Shown here: in pieces, positions 10,581 to 25,336 of the stretch
How the letters are laid out: each line of letters begins with the position of its first letter
Position numbering within the stretch: the first letter of the stretch is position 1
NCBI GenBank assembly: GCA_011800155.1
Contig: CM022371.1
Coordinates: 1,426,001-1,490,000 of the forward strand
Length of the DNA stretch: 64,000 bases
Reading direction: 5' to 3'
Source: Flammulina velutipes
Taxonomy: Eukaryota > Basidiomycota > Agaricomycetes > Agaricales > Physalacriaceae
Made by a program: the position numbers and the translations under genes
The notes under the pieces: generated by a model
Databases searched by the model: none
What the model was told of the DNA's origin: nothing
Seen by the model: the letters and a program-made list of their open reading frames with translations, nothing else

Positions 10581-11261
10581 ATGTCTGCTCAACGTAACTC
10601 AAACCAAGTCGTCCGAGGCCTTTACTTGGGAAAGTGAGTGGAGTATCCATCCTCCTAATCGAACTTCTACTAAGAGGTTCATAGCTTGAGGTCTGCTACT
10701 GCAGCCCGCGGGTTGACCGACCATGGAATCACCCACATCCTCTCCGTATGCAAAGACCACATCCCCGCCGAAGTCGCAGAGTCTGGCATTCGCCACCGAC
10801 GCGTCGCTGTGGACGATGTTCACTACGCGGACCTTCTGATCAAGCTCCCATCCGCCGTCCATTTTATTTACGAGGCGTTGAGCAGCGGTGGGAATATCCT
10901 AGTCCACTGCGATAGCGGAAACTCGCGTAGTGCCACGGTCGTAGCCGCCTACTGTACGCCGCCTCCTCCGTTATTCACTTGCGAAACGCCTGACCACGCC
11001 ACAGTGATGTCTTCTTACAAGATGGCTGCTGCGGACGCATTGGACACCGTCCGACGTGGTATGTTGACTCACTGACGCGGCAAATCTGTGACTCAATGAT
11101 TGTTTTAAGCTCGCGACACGATTGCAGTCCCGATTCACTTCCACACGCAGCTTGTGTTGTTCCAGATGTGCGAGTACAATCCGACGACGAACAACGAGAC
11201 GTACCGTCGATGGCGGATGGACCAGGATGCGCAACTGCGGGCTGCTGGAATGTTGCGTTAA
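10581..11261 (+). CDS. Dual-specificity protein phosphatase
   Basis: Four exons (10581-10633, 10685-10953, 11005-11058, 11110-11261) give about 175 residues, the size of a single-domain DUSP. The order is RGLYLGNLRSA, LTDHGITHILSVC, VAVDDVHYADLL, and then the catalytic loop ILVHCDSGNSRSATVVAAYLM with the HCxxGxxRS signature (Cys nucleophile, phosphate-binding Arg). It dephosphorylates Ser/Thr and Tyr phosphates, perhaps on MAP kinases, though small DUSPs of this type have varied substrates. Intron phases join to intact codons (AA|C, T|TG, G|CT), supporting the model. It ends in a basic Gln/Arg-rich helix. It lies head to tail with ARF1. Confidence 0.88.
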
Positions 11262-11358
11262 ATAGATAGAGCACAATTAGTCTGAATAATAGAATAGAAT
11301 GCCGCCACGTCTGTTAGGGCGGTTCCGGAAAGATGTTGACGTGTACGGCCAGGATTGA

Positions 11359-11366
11359 TATAAAAG
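11359..11366 (+). promoter_or_regulatory. TATA box of ARF1
   Basis: The motif TATAAAAG lies about 120 bp before the ARF1 start codon and is the clearest TATA element in this part of the window. The position fits a transcript with a 5' leader of roughly 90 nt. Confidence 0.5.
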
Positions 11367-11486
11367 GCAGGTTTGAGGCCGACAGCCAGCGGGATTTGAA
11401 TTTACGCTCACACGCTCGTCTCCTGCTCTCGCCCATCTCTCGCACTTGTTTGCATTTTTGCCGTTTAATTACCTGCTCTTTTAACA

Positions 11487-12297
<811 letters not shown>

Positions 12298-12528
12298 TCA
12301 GCCTTGTAGTTTGGGATTGCCGTGTTGTTTTCATTCACGATTCTTTATGATACCGAAAACGTATGCAAGCCTGCGACTTGACTGTTTCTTCTTTCTCTTC
12401 TCTTATTGGATCGCTCGCCTTTTCTGTTCTCCGTGTACAAGCCCGTGGCGTTGTCGTAAATACTCGTTCGCTTAGACTGAATGATCCAATTACACTGGAA
12501 TACGAATACACATCTGATAAGTAATATA

Positions 12529-15402
12529 CTAGCGTCCTTCACCAGGAAACAAACGCCCTACTGCCTCCGCCTCTTTTCTCCGCCTCTCCGCCAACTCGCG
12601 GCTTTCACTGTCTCGTCGCGTCGTGCCATACTTGGCCAGCTTTTCAAGCAGCGCCTGCAGTCGTTTCTGCCTCACAGTCGGAAATGACGAGGACCTGCTC
12701 GCGGGTATCAAGAAGTCTTGCACAGTATTGTTCAACGGTATCGAGGTGGTCTAACATATCGAGGTCAGGTCCTGTGTGAACTGAGCTGTACACATCCATC
12801 TTACCGAACGCAGTTCATTAAAAACAACACATAGGTGCTGTCGCCCTGTACTCTGCAGTTCACCCTCTATGAAATCGACATCGATCAAGACGTTGGATAT
12901 GGCATTCTCATTCATCATTGGGATGTTTCGTCCAGTGAGGAAGTCCTATCACGATGATCAGTACACATTACCCCCGCAATACAGTTAATCATACCATCAA
13001 CGATTCCGCGATATGCGTTACAGCGCCTCTATAAGCTTCGTCCTTGTACGCGTCTTTGATTGCCAGAGAGTCGACCACGGTGGTCAGCCAGCTGACCAGT
13101 TCGTACAGATACATGCTCGGAGCGTCCTCCCTCTTCGCGGGCGTCCAGTCATACTCGGATAATTCGAAAAAGTCGTCGAGTTTGGAGTTTATCAGACCAT
13201 TGATACGCGCCAGAGCTCGGGACAGCGTGCTCTCGAATGAGTTGGATGCAGTCAGCTTGATTGTGCCTCCTCTTTGCGCGGATCTGATTAGAGGTTGAGT
13301 GAGTACGTAGTAAGGTCAAGTGAACCCCATACCGGAGGTTCGTTAAAGAACGCTCTAGCTCGACGCACGCGACCTGGAAGTGCTCGAGGTTCGTCACAAT
13401 CTGTCCAATCTGCGTCAGCGTGGAGGTTCCAGCTAGACGCTTCCCGATGCCGATACTGATGTTCTGAGTCAGTAAACTGTCCAACGACTATGTCTTGATT
13501 AGTAACCTAATCCAGAGTCATTTCAATGTACCTGCCTTGCTGAGTAACTCGTCAATGTGCCTATGATGTTGAGATACGCCCTCTACAAATGCATAGAATT
13601 TCTGGATGAAACCGCGGATCTGTGAAAAGGTTAAGCATTCCTCGGAGGATCATGTCAAATGCATACATCTTGACAGCATAGATAGAACGTCTGCGACCAA
13701 GGAAGATTGACTGGTAATGGATGTCTGGAAAGGCTTGAGCAATCGAACATTCTTTCAGTCATACACGCACTCTCTGATTGTTTGCCTTTCATCTTCAGAT
13801 AACCAAACTACCTCTAAGATGGCAGTTACCTCAGTCTGTGCCTCAAGCATCATGGGCAAATGGTCATCTTGTTGTATAATCTAACATAAGAAAGTCAAAA
13901 ATAGTACGAAAGAACCTTGAGCTGCCCCTCACCTTGTCAAACCGTATGCTGAACTGTTTCTCCAAGAGTTGCGCGTATTTTTCGAAAAGCACGATGATGA
14001 ACGAATGCAATGATGCTGTAGAATAATATGGAGACTGTACGCGTTTGAGCACTTCGTAGGAATAACGAAAATTACGCATACGTCCAATGTGGCCAAGAAG
14101 CTGACCATCGACTCTTTTACGCGTAAGAATGCGTCTGGATCAGTTTCGGAACGCAGAGCACCGTCGATGGCATATGTGAGCCGCGTCGTAATACCAGTCC
14201 AAAGTTCCTCTACTTCGCGTTCCGAGCGGAATGTGTCTGAGGTGTCGAGGACATGGCTCTCGACGATGAAGAAGCCAGATATTTCTTGTAGGAGGTTTGT
14301 CAGAGAATTAATGGGGAGAGGGTCGGGGAGAATGAGGTCTGATTGAGCCTATGGGTGGGATTAAGGATGATATAAAGTTTTATTCACCGACTTACCTTTC
14401 TGTCAGCCTGATAAGACTTGCGTAGTTCATCCAGAGAATCAAGCGCAGTGTAGATGTGTATACATTCGAAGAGCGGCGTAAAGTCGATCTTGAGCTGGTC
14501 GTTATTTAGCACGTCGACTGCGGCAGCTCAGCAATGGGTCAATATGTGTTGAGACGAACGCACATTCTGTCTTTTCGAAGGTAACAAGCTCGACAGCACT
14601 TCCTACGCGACTCATGCGCAGAAGGGGGTCCTTGTCGCGTCTTGCTCGCCACCGTCTGGAGCGCGCCTCCATGCCCTCGAGCGCGATGCGACCGACTGTA
14701 CCGCTGTTGTTCCGGATTTCGAGGAGCCACTGTTTCATCGATGCGGTGACAGCGTCTTTAATTTGGCCTCGCAGCGACGGCAGAGAGGACAAGAGATGCT
14801 GGTAGAATGGTGTTTGGAACAGCATGGACGGGGGCAGACTTTGTATGTCGTCAATGCACTAGAGTATATGTGTGAGCAGCAGACGAGAGTTGTACGCGCA
14901 CACGGACCCGCAGTGCACTCCAGTATTTGCCCTCTCTGACCATCTCACCGACACGGTGCACGACATCGAGGACTCGAAGACAGGCCTGGAGCGTGTCGAT
15001 AGCTTCATCGAGGTTGGCGGCAGACTTTTTCGTCTGCAACAGATTGCGTTTCTTCTCGACGAGACCGCGTCCAAGCTGGGAGACGCTGCCGTCGAGGGTG
15101 GTGATATTCTGCTTCATCTTCTCCGTGTAATCCTTGACGGTGAACAGCGTCGAGACGGACGAGATAAAGTCGCGATAGTTGTCGCTGCATATTCGTTCGA
15201 TTTCCTGGTCCTTGGACTCGACTAGACCTTGGACGGTGCGCAGGAAGGCTTCTTGCTGTCGGCCTTGGTGAATTTGCTTGATGATAGGGCCAAGCTGCTC
15301 GAGATTCTCTGTCGACGACGACTGGTCGAGTAAATGTATCTGCTGAAGCTGCTGGTCGATGGATTCCTGGGTGTACGCCTGCACTCGTCGACGCGGAGGC
15401 AT
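12529..15402 (-). CDS. SEC15: Exocyst complex subunit SEC15
   Basis: A complete multi-exon gene. Exon 1 (14908-15402, 165 codons) starts MPPRRRVQAYTQESIDQQLQQ and runs through the N-terminal coiled coil (SVSTLFTVKDYTEKMKQNIT, LVEKKRNLLQTKKS, VVHRVGEMVREGKYWSALR). Intron 1 is 49 bp (14859-14907). Exon 2 resumes CIDDIQSLPPSMLFQTPFYQHL and the helical Sec15 body continues to the end, KRLQALLEKLAKYGTTRRD, RRRKEAEAVGRLFPGEGR-stop. Sec15 links the Rab GTPase Sec4 to the exocyst, tethering secretory vesicles at the growing tip. The first two exons are easiest to recognise and inner boundaries were not all resolved. Its 5' third is the source of the fragment at 3973-4236. Its start is only about 75-90 bp from the HAD copy on the other strand. 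Confidence 0.93.
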
Positions 15403-15474
15403 TGGTTACAGTGGTGGCTGTGCATCACATCTCGCACACTTGAATATCGGTCCGATGCTCCGGAGCACTCTCCA

Positions 15475-16523
15475 CCACATTTCACGTCGATGCAGCGTAA
15501 GTTCCAACATTTTAATCTGCTACGTTCCAACAACTATACAGCCTCTTTGACATGGATGGAACTCTTGTGGACTCTACCGCTGGCCTTGCAGGCGCTTGGG
15601 ATGTTTTCAAGCAAAAGTATCCCAACATCGACGTCGATCACATTCTGAGCTGTAAGATCTCTATCTATTTCGCGTTGCTATCTCACAGCTTGTAGCCGCA
15701 CATGGCGTCCGAACCGTGGACAACCTCAAAAACTACTGTGGAATCACGGATCCAGACGAACTACAAGTAGGCATAACTATGGTACTCTCTAACCACGCCA
15801 ATCGTCCCGTCTAGAGTGAATCAGAACGCTTTGAAATCGCCATCGTCGCCTCTGCATCGGCGAACGGGCGCAAGGGATTTGTTCTCCTTCCCGGTGTCGC
15901 CGAAGTAATAGATGCGGTTTGTCCTTCCGAGTCCCTAGTCCAAGTTGCGTCTAGTTATCAACAACAGGTCGCACCAGGCAGGTTCCTACCAAATCCTTCT
16001 TGGGCAATTTGCACGTCCGCTACTAGGGAGTACGCCACTGCGGCTCTGAACGCCACCGGCGTTCCAATCCCGGATGCTTTTGTCGTCTCAGAGGATGTCA
16101 AGCAGGGAAAGCCTTAGTATATTTATTTGAAAGTGTGTACGCTCTTGTTGATTGGTTGCCAGCCCAGATCCCTATCTCCTTGGTGCTGAGAAGTGTGGGG
16201 TCAAGCCCGAGAACTGTCAGTGCAATCTAGCCGTGGTTACGATTCATTGAACTCACGCATTCTCCATTAGGTGTCGTATTCGAGGACGCACCTGCTGGTC
16301 TTCGTAGTGGCAAAGCCGCAGGCTGCAAAACTATAGCCTTCTTGACAACTCATAGCAAGGAGCAGATGGAAGCCACTCAGCCAGATTTTCTGGTTCAAGA
16401 TATGTCGAGGTAGGGATCCTCATTCCGCCGTTATGTATCATAATAACATTGTTGTCATCTAGTATCACTATCCGTCGTGTGGAATCGGGAGGCTTGGATA
16501 TTACGGTAAGGGTGGATGAATAG
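15475..16523 (+). pseudogene. HAD phosphatase copy, start codon lost (GPP/DOG-like), right arm
   Basis: The exon structure and protein resemble the intact gene at 4428-5489: D-M-D-G-T, CTSATREYA, KQGKPYPDPYLLGA (TA|C join) and VFEDAPAGLRSGKAAGC, ending ITVRVDE-stop at 16521-16523. The first exon keeps the STTFHVDA codons and a GTAAGT donor, but the expected ATG-CCA is replaced by GCA-CTC. The frame upstream meets a TGA without any ATG. The next in-frame ATG is inside D-M-D-G-T, after the nucleophile Asp. Unless an unseen upstream exon supplies a start, this copy cannot make an active enzyme. It is very similar to 2924-3972. Confidence 0.68.
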
Positions 16524-16615
16524 GTAATAGATGAGTACTTGACTGTAGAAATTCATTGTCTTCATCATAGATCTTCGACCTTCCAAGAATCGCCCGGTCC
16601 ATCTCGAGTTATGTT

Positions 16616-17356
16616 ATGTGCTCAGGGACTGCGCTAACCAATCCCTCAATCTTCAGTAAACCTCAGGGAGTGTCCGAACTCATTTTGCTGGTCGTTGAGA
16701 GCCCGAAAGTCGAGGAGCCGTTCAAGGGATTCACAACGGACGGGGAGATGACAGCTGTTTCGAAGGAGTACTTCGATGATTCACCTCATGGGACCTCCCG
16801 ATTTGTAAGCATGTTTGCTTGTAACGACGAAAGGTTGCTGACTCGTGTATCGTAAACCTAGGGAACCGTTGAGTTCATGTCTGAAAGTCTTCAAAAAGCC
16901 ATGAATCACAATACACCTTATTTGCAATCACCCGTGGATGATTTGCATTCGTTCTATTGGGTGGCGCAGTGGGCTGTACTCTTCAACACCTACAACAAGT
17001 CACGCCGCTCCGAGTTGGAACACGAATGGCAGCAATATATTTCGGACGGCCAGGTCGAGCACAAGATGTCCGTGGCCAGTGATATCAAGCAAGTGTACCC
17101 GATGTCTGGACACAGTCCCATCACCACCGAATGGGCCGTATTGCTCAAAAAGTGGCACGCCTCTCTCGAGAAGTTAAATGCTGATTGGCTTGAGGGGGTA
17201 CGGTTTTCGGACGAAGTCATATCCGGTGCAGCAACACCAGAGTACTTTAAGAAGAAATTCCACATCTTTGCGTTTCGTGGTCTAGTGGATTTCATGGAGG
17301 TTGTCCAGGGACATGCTGTGAAGTTACAATCATATAATACCTTTGATACCAAGTGA
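16616..17356 (+). pseudogene. Detached FunK1 C-terminal fragment (right copy)
   Basis: The same fragment as 2091-2831 with identical translation in both exons (16616 to about 16804, then about 16861-17356). It contains GFTTDGEMTAVSKEYFDDSPHG, GTVEFMSESLQKAMN and SPVDDLHSFYWVAQWAV, but lacks the kinase N lobe and catalytic loop. It stands between the HAD copy and the complete FunK1 gene, in the same orientation as both. It may be transcribed as a short protein, but that cannot be told from sequence. Confidence 0.72.
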
Positions 17357-17707
17357 ATAGAATTAACATGTTACATGAGATAGAAGTTTTTGTCTGTAGC
17401 TACGCTAGTATATATTGAAAATCCAACAAGACTAGTACTGGGGAACCTGTTGGTCAAATTTCTGGCTGCGTTTACATTGTCATGTATGGAATGGACTGGG
17501 TGAGATTGCTTGAGATTGACAACACTGAAATGCATACCTAATTCGAGCAAGGAAGACTCGAGCGTCGAAATTTGATATTCTTAGATATTCGAACAACTTT
17601 CCAGCATCCAGAGACCATCTCTCGTTCATGTTGTTATCCTGCAAGCGTAAGGGCAGCTGTGGAAATTATAAGTGCCATTTTGAATGTGTGACACGTAACA
17701 AGGTTCT

Positions 17708-20508
17708 GTGACGTTTATGATGGTTCGTTCAACACCTCAATCAACGTCTACCTCGACTTCCACCGAGCCTTCTTCCCGCTCAGACTCTTCTTGTTACTCG
17801 CAGGAGGCTCTTCAACTCGTGATTCGCGCTGAAATAGGCGATCAAACATGGCAATTCGATGCCGTGGATGTGGCGCGGATGCTTTCTCCCAAAACTCCCA
17901 AACCTGGATTAGACAAAAACCAGCTCAGGGACTTGGCCAACTATGACTGCAAAGTTGACGAGCCGCTCTTTGACACCGCTCTCCACAACGCCACGCAACT
18001 TCTCGACGCGATCTACAAAGACGTCGATGGCCTTGCGCGTACTGAAAAGGGAAAGGTTACGGAATGGCCTAGCACTGACGACGAACGTGTACACTACCCA
18101 CCTCTTACTACTTTTCTAAACTCTTGCGTTTCTGTTATCCGTGAAGCCCTCGGAAACTCGATACCCCAAGACACATGGTACAAAAACCTACAATTCATCC
18201 CCTTCGACCGTCCCTGTCAAGATGGAGTAGAAGGTGCCTCACCTTTGAAGCCGGACGTGGCAGGCGGGGAAGATCTCCTCGATATCCAGAACAGCTTGGG
18301 CTCTGAAGATATCAAGCTTTTCTGGAGTCCTTCCGATCCAGATTCTCATCAGTTGCGACTTCCGGTCAAAGTGAAGGATGACTGGCCTGATATGGTGGCA
18401 CAGGCTGGCACGTACAGCCGCTGTCTATTCAGTGCCTCTCCTTCTCGTCGATTTGCACTCGTGTTGGCGTTTGGCCACAGCAAACGCGTCCTTCGATTCC
18501 TAATCTTCCATCGAGGTGGACTTACCGCGTGCAGAGAGCTCGACATCAAGAGAAAGAGTGTCCGCAAGGAGGTCCTGCGCCTGTTTATGTCCATTCTCCT
18601 ATGGTCGACTCCAGAGGACGCGGGACTACTCTCATCGTGCAACGATTTTGAATACATGATTCCTCGGTATCCCGAAGATCAGGAGGGTATGCTTGCCACC
18701 GTGAAAGAGGTGGTGCACGACTCTCTTTGCGATCGTGGCCGCGCGACGAGGGTTTGCCGTCTGTCATGCAATGGCAAGGCCGGAAAGACTGTTCAAACGC
18801 CTCCCACTGCTCCTCCTCCGTCGCAGGCTGCTGATCCTGGTATCGGCAAGACGTCTCTGCGACCTCTCACGCAAACAGTAGGAAGTAGGCGCTCTCCAAG
18901 GCTCGCAGCAGCAACGAGTGGCCAGGCCACCCCATCATCTTTACGGGGCACCCCACTGACCTCAAAAACTCGCAAGGGTGTTGCAAAAGGTGGGAGTCAA
19001 TTAGCTCCAAGTCCAGGCAAGGTCGATAAGAGCTCCAAGGACGACGACAAAGAGAATAGTGCGTGTTCTCTACCTACGTTGATTTGCTACTAACCCACCC
19101 CAAAAGTTCCTATCTTTCCTCACACCCGCAACAAACATCCCCTCAAGTACGTTCCGCCAGCAGCTGTCGTTTTTTCGAGCTTGACTCTACAAAATATCAA
19201 GGATGATACATATCTTGAAACTATCCTCAAATCGTCTTGGCAAGGAGACGACCGCAAGGTGGTCGAACGCGACATGTACACCGCCGCTGGTGGACATTTC
19301 GGCACTCCCAGTCACATATGCTCGTACGAAGGACGCCAACAGAGCGGCGAACCGATCTCGAACTGCTTGTTTCTACCTCATAAAGATCGGCTTGAACATC
19401 ACCACTGGAAGTTGCTCTCTGAAACCACCCCATCTGCTGCGGAGATACGGACGTTATGTTACTCTATCTTCCAGCTCGTTGGTCACTCACTCATCACTGC
19501 CACATCTTCCTGGGAGTTGTGTTTAGCTCTCGTTCACGCCATGCTAGGTATGATCGTGACCATATTCAATTGCGACTGCTGGCATTAATATCTTTGTTAG
19601 GCTGGTTGGCATTCTATCAAGCAGGTTATATGCACAGAGATATCAGTATTGGCAATATCCTCCTGCTCCGAGAGGCTGTCGAGATGCCAAAGTTCGAGAT
19701 CTCGAACGATCTCCTCGACTTACTTGCCTCAAGGATGGAAAACTTGAATCTCGACTCAGCCTCGGACCCGGCAGGGGATTCTCCGGACAACACGAAGTCC
19801 TCAGATGCGACTGAACTTGAAGGGTTGATTAAGCGCCTTCTAGCGCTTCTGGAGGACTTGAAAGTTGGCACATCGTGCAAGGGATTCGCCACGGACGGGG
19901 ACATGGCAGCTGTTTTGAAGGAGTACTTCGATGATTCACCTCATGGGTCCTCCCGATCTGTAAGCATGTTTGCTTGTAACGACGAAAGGTTGCTGACTCG
20001 TGTATCGTAAACCTAGGGAACCATTGAGTTCATGTCTGAAAGTCTTCAAAAAGCCATGAATCGCAATACACCTTATTTGCAATCACCCGTGGATGATTTG
20101 CATTCGTTCTATTGGGTGGCGCAGTGGGCTGTACTCTTCAACACCTACAACAAGTCACGCCGCTCCGAGTTGGAACACGAATGGCAGCAACATATTTCGG
20201 GCGGCCAGGTCGAGCACAAGATGTCCGTGGCCAATGATATCAAGCACGTGTACGCGAAGTCTGGACACAGTCCCATTACCATGGAATGGGCCGTGTTTCT
20301 CAAGGAGTGGTACAACACCCTCGAGAAGTTGAGTAATGATTGGATTGAGGAGGTAGTGTCGGATGAAGCCGCCATAGGTACAGAGGCAGCAGGATTCTTT
20401 CAGAAGAAATTCCACATCTTTGCGTTCCGTGGTCTAGTGGATTTCATGGAGGTTGTCAGTAGACATGCTGTGAAGTTGCAGTCATACAATAACTTTGATA
20501 CCAAGTAA
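17708..20508 (+). CDS. FunK1-type fungal protein kinase (complete)
   Basis: About four exons give roughly 850 residues. Exon 1 (17708 to about 19060) holds the family-specific N-terminal region and a disordered basic Ser/Pro/Lys tail. Exon 2 (from about 19108) gives PHTRNKHPLKYVPPAAVVFSS, then LKSSWQGDDRKVVERDMYTAA, the family equivalent of the ATP-lobe Lys/Glu region. After an intron ending at 19600 comes the catalytic loop MHRDISIGNILL with HRD...N. The last two exons give KGFATDGDMAAVLKEYFDDS (GFATDGD in the DFG region), GTIEFMSESL and SPVDDLHSFYW. It lacks a classical glycine loop. FunK1 kinases are abundant in mushroom-forming fungi and their targets are unknown. It is duplicated in the left arm. 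Stop is TAA at 20506-20508. Confidence 0.85.
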
Positions 20509-21249
20509 ATAGAATTGGCAATATCACAGAAGTTTCTGAAGCTGTAGCGAGAGTCCGACGTCAGTTATGACCCCAGCGAATGTTATAGTGGTAAGTATTA
20601 TCGACTGTGGCGGGCGGATTTTGCCGTCAAGAAATGTCAAGCGTGGAAAACATCGCAAAGCCAGGCTGGATCCAGGTTGCCTTTTACGTTCACCCGAGTT
20701 TCGAATACTTTCTTTTTCCAGCCCGCTCTTTCAGCCATCCGCCCCTTCTCCCAACCCACCACGCACCATCCCGCTCGCTCTCGCTGCCTCTGTTGCCGCC
20801 TACGATGTCACTTTTCCCACCGCTGCTGAAGGGTGGTCCTCTGTGAGGGCGAACAGGTATGTTATCCAGTCTTCTATACACTTTGACTAACCACGCTTCA
20901 GATTAGCCGGGAACATGGTCTCTAGCGACCGTGCCAACTTCTAGCGTTCAACGTGTACTTTAGCCTTGTTAAGATTCACAAGCACGCCGCCTTCAGAAAG
21001 GCAAAGACAAGAAGAGGTTTGAAGCCCATGCAATCTAAGCTGTATCTTGGCTGTATCACTCTTATTAATCCGCATCCAAAAAGCATAGCATTTTTGAACA
21101 AATGGGCAACTATGCTAACAACAATTGCCACAACAAATGGAATTAACGTGGGAGGAAAGAGAAGCGTAAGGACGTTAGAAAGCGCGCATAAACAAAAGAT
21201 TCATCAACAGCCAGAAAGAAAGAGAGGGTATGCGGATGAGCGTATGCAT
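20509..21249. other. Intergenic, no gene recognised
   Basis: About 740 bp after the FunK1 gene and before the end of alpha-tubulin 1. It contains a frame of about 100 codons at 20567-20890 with no recognisable content. No repeat or RNA gene is seen. Confidence 0.5.
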
Positions 21250-23120
<1,871 letters not shown>

Positions 23121-23378
23121 GGTCGTCGTCAAAGAAAGAGTCAGGAAGAGATGCAACGATGGTCGCTGAGGGAAAGAAACGAACGAGTCCCACAATTTTG
23201 TTTATCGTCACCTTCGTGACAGTCACACAACGTGTTCTGGCGGGTCCGCCGCCTCATGTCAATCGCCAACTCACTCTTCTTGACTATTCCGCGTAACTCA
23301 AGTATGCAAAATTAAACAGGCTAAGGACAGCGCGTAAAAGTATTAATGAGACCTAGTGTGAATCCGACATATCGGAAA

Positions 23379-25097
23379 TTAGTACTCCCCAGCCTCCTCC
23401 TCTTCGAGGTCAGCAGAGTCAATGCCAACCTCTTCGTAATCCTTCTCCAGTGCAGCCAAATCCTCACGCGCTTCAGAAAACTCACCCTCCTCCATGCCCT
23501 CACCAACGTACCAATGCACGAACGCACGCTTCGAGTACAGCAAGTCAAACTTGTGGTCAAGGCGGCTCCAGGCAGAGGAGATCGCCGTAGTGTTCGAGAG
23601 CATGCACATGCTACGCGAAACCTTGGCCAGGTCACCGTGGGGAACATGGGCAGGAGGCTCGTTGCAAATGCCGAGCTTGAAGCCTGTAGGGCACCAGTCG
23701 ACAAACTGGATCGTGCGCTTGGTCTTGATCACAGAGATCGCAGAGTTGGCATCTTTGGGAACGACATCTCCGCGGTAGAGAAGAGCGCAGGCCACTACAA
23801 ACAGAATTACTACGCGTCGCAGAGATACTACTACGACACTTACTGTATTTGCCCTCTCTGGGGTCACACTTGACCATCTGGTTGCCCGGTTCAAAGCATG
23901 AGAACGTCATTTCAGCCACAGAGTTCTGTTCGTGGTGTGCCTTCTCAGCCGACAAGATTGGGGCAATGGTAGCCAAAGGAAAGTGGATACGAGGGAAACT
24001 GCCAACAGAGGTCAGCAATCATCACGTCGGTATTGTTTGCTACTCACGGAACCAAGTTCGTCTGGAATTCGTTCAAGTCGACGTTGAGCGAGCCGTCGAA
24101 ACGAAGAGAAGCCGTAATGGAGGAGACTACTTGAGCGATCAACCTGTTGAGGTTGGTTAAACCAGGCTGGCTGATGTTCAAGTTCTTCTTGCAAATGTCG
24201 TAGATAGCTTCGTTATCGACCTAACCATAATCATCAGTATAATAGGCAGTAAATTCATGGAAATACTTACCATAAACGAGCAGTCAGAGTGCTCCAAAGT
24301 GGTGTGTGTTGTCAGGACAGAATTGTAGGGCTCAACGACAGAGTTGGCAAGTGAGGGCGCTGGGTAAACGCTAAACTCGAGCTTCGACTTCTTCCCGTAG
24401 TCGGTGGAAAGGCGCTCGAGAATGAGGGCTCCCAAGCCGGAACCAGTTCCACCACCGAAAGAGTGGAAAACGAAGAAGCCCTGTAAGCCCGAACAGTTGT
24501 CAGCGAGGCGACGAAGTTTGTCCATAACGATGTCAATCATCTCTTTGCCGACAGTGTAGTGGCCACGAGCATCTGGGTATAACGACATGAGTTTGGCACA
24601 CATTCAGGGATAAGAACACGCACAATTGCTGGCAGCATCCTCCTTGCCATTGATGAGGGTCTCGGGGTGGAAGAGACTCCTGTACGTGCCGGTCTTGACC
24701 TCGTCAATGACATTGGGCTCGAGGTCGATGTACAAAGACCTGGGCACGTGTTTGCCCGAGGAGGTTTCGGAAAAGAAAGTGGTGAAGCCATCGTCGCCGG
24801 TCGAAGGAGAATCTTCTTTAAGGCGACCATCGGCCTGAAAATGCAAGTCAAAAAGGACGCCTAGAGCCATGAACGCCGCCACGTACGCTCAGACCATGTT
24901 CGATGGTGTACAGCTCCCCTATTCAATCGGATTAGTTCTCGATATGAAGGCAAGTAGAATCGAACGACGCGTATAGGCGGTCGTATTTCGCGACACTGTA
25001 CGCTGGCAAGAAAAGGACATGAAAGAGGGCACTCACAGCAGGCATTGCCGATCTGTACACCAGCCTGACCAACGTGGACTGAGATGACTTCACGCAT
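23379..25097 (-). CDS. Alpha-tubulin (copy 2, diverged)
   Basis: Starts [20 protein letters not shown] and ends [24 protein letters not shown]. It has the same motifs as copy 1 ([63 protein letters not shown]) with many substitutions, for example [18 protein letters not shown] for [18 protein letters not shown]. Position 40 is also Ser ([12 protein letters not shown]). The intron after HGLS matches copy 1 in place. The two genes are tandem with 258 bp between them, and both are complete, so a retained duplication is likely. Whether the two are used in different tissues or cell stages is inference. Confidence 0.95.
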
Positions 25098-25336
25098 TAT
25101 GGGACGATATGATTGCTGTATTTGCGTTTAGTGAGTTTGCGGTGCTCGCCATTGTCAAACACAGCGAGAAACATACAAAATGAGAAAGGATGAAAGGTGG
25201 GACGATGGGGGGGAGAAGTCAAACAGACGGCAAAAGAATTTCCTCCTCTTTGATGGTGCACAATATTCCCACGCTTACCCTTTCACGTCTTCCCAATTCA
25301 CACCGAGTAATACACGGCGTCGAAACTGCTATATTA

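Larger units (their letters stand above)
14872..19422. repeat. Right arm of the long inverted repeat
   Basis: Reverse-complement partner of 1-4236. It includes the first part of SEC15 intron 1 and exon 1, 339 bp absent from the left arm (about 15136-15474), the HAD copy, the FunK1 fragment and the FunK1 gene. The match reaches 19422 only because the left arm meets the window edge there. The presence of the complete SEC15 gene on this side suggests this arm is the donor. Confidence 0.92.

Noticed and set aside
20567..20890. A 107-codon frame downstream of the FunK1 gene
   Set aside because: No recognisable domain, and the composition looks random. Overlapping frames of similar length exist.
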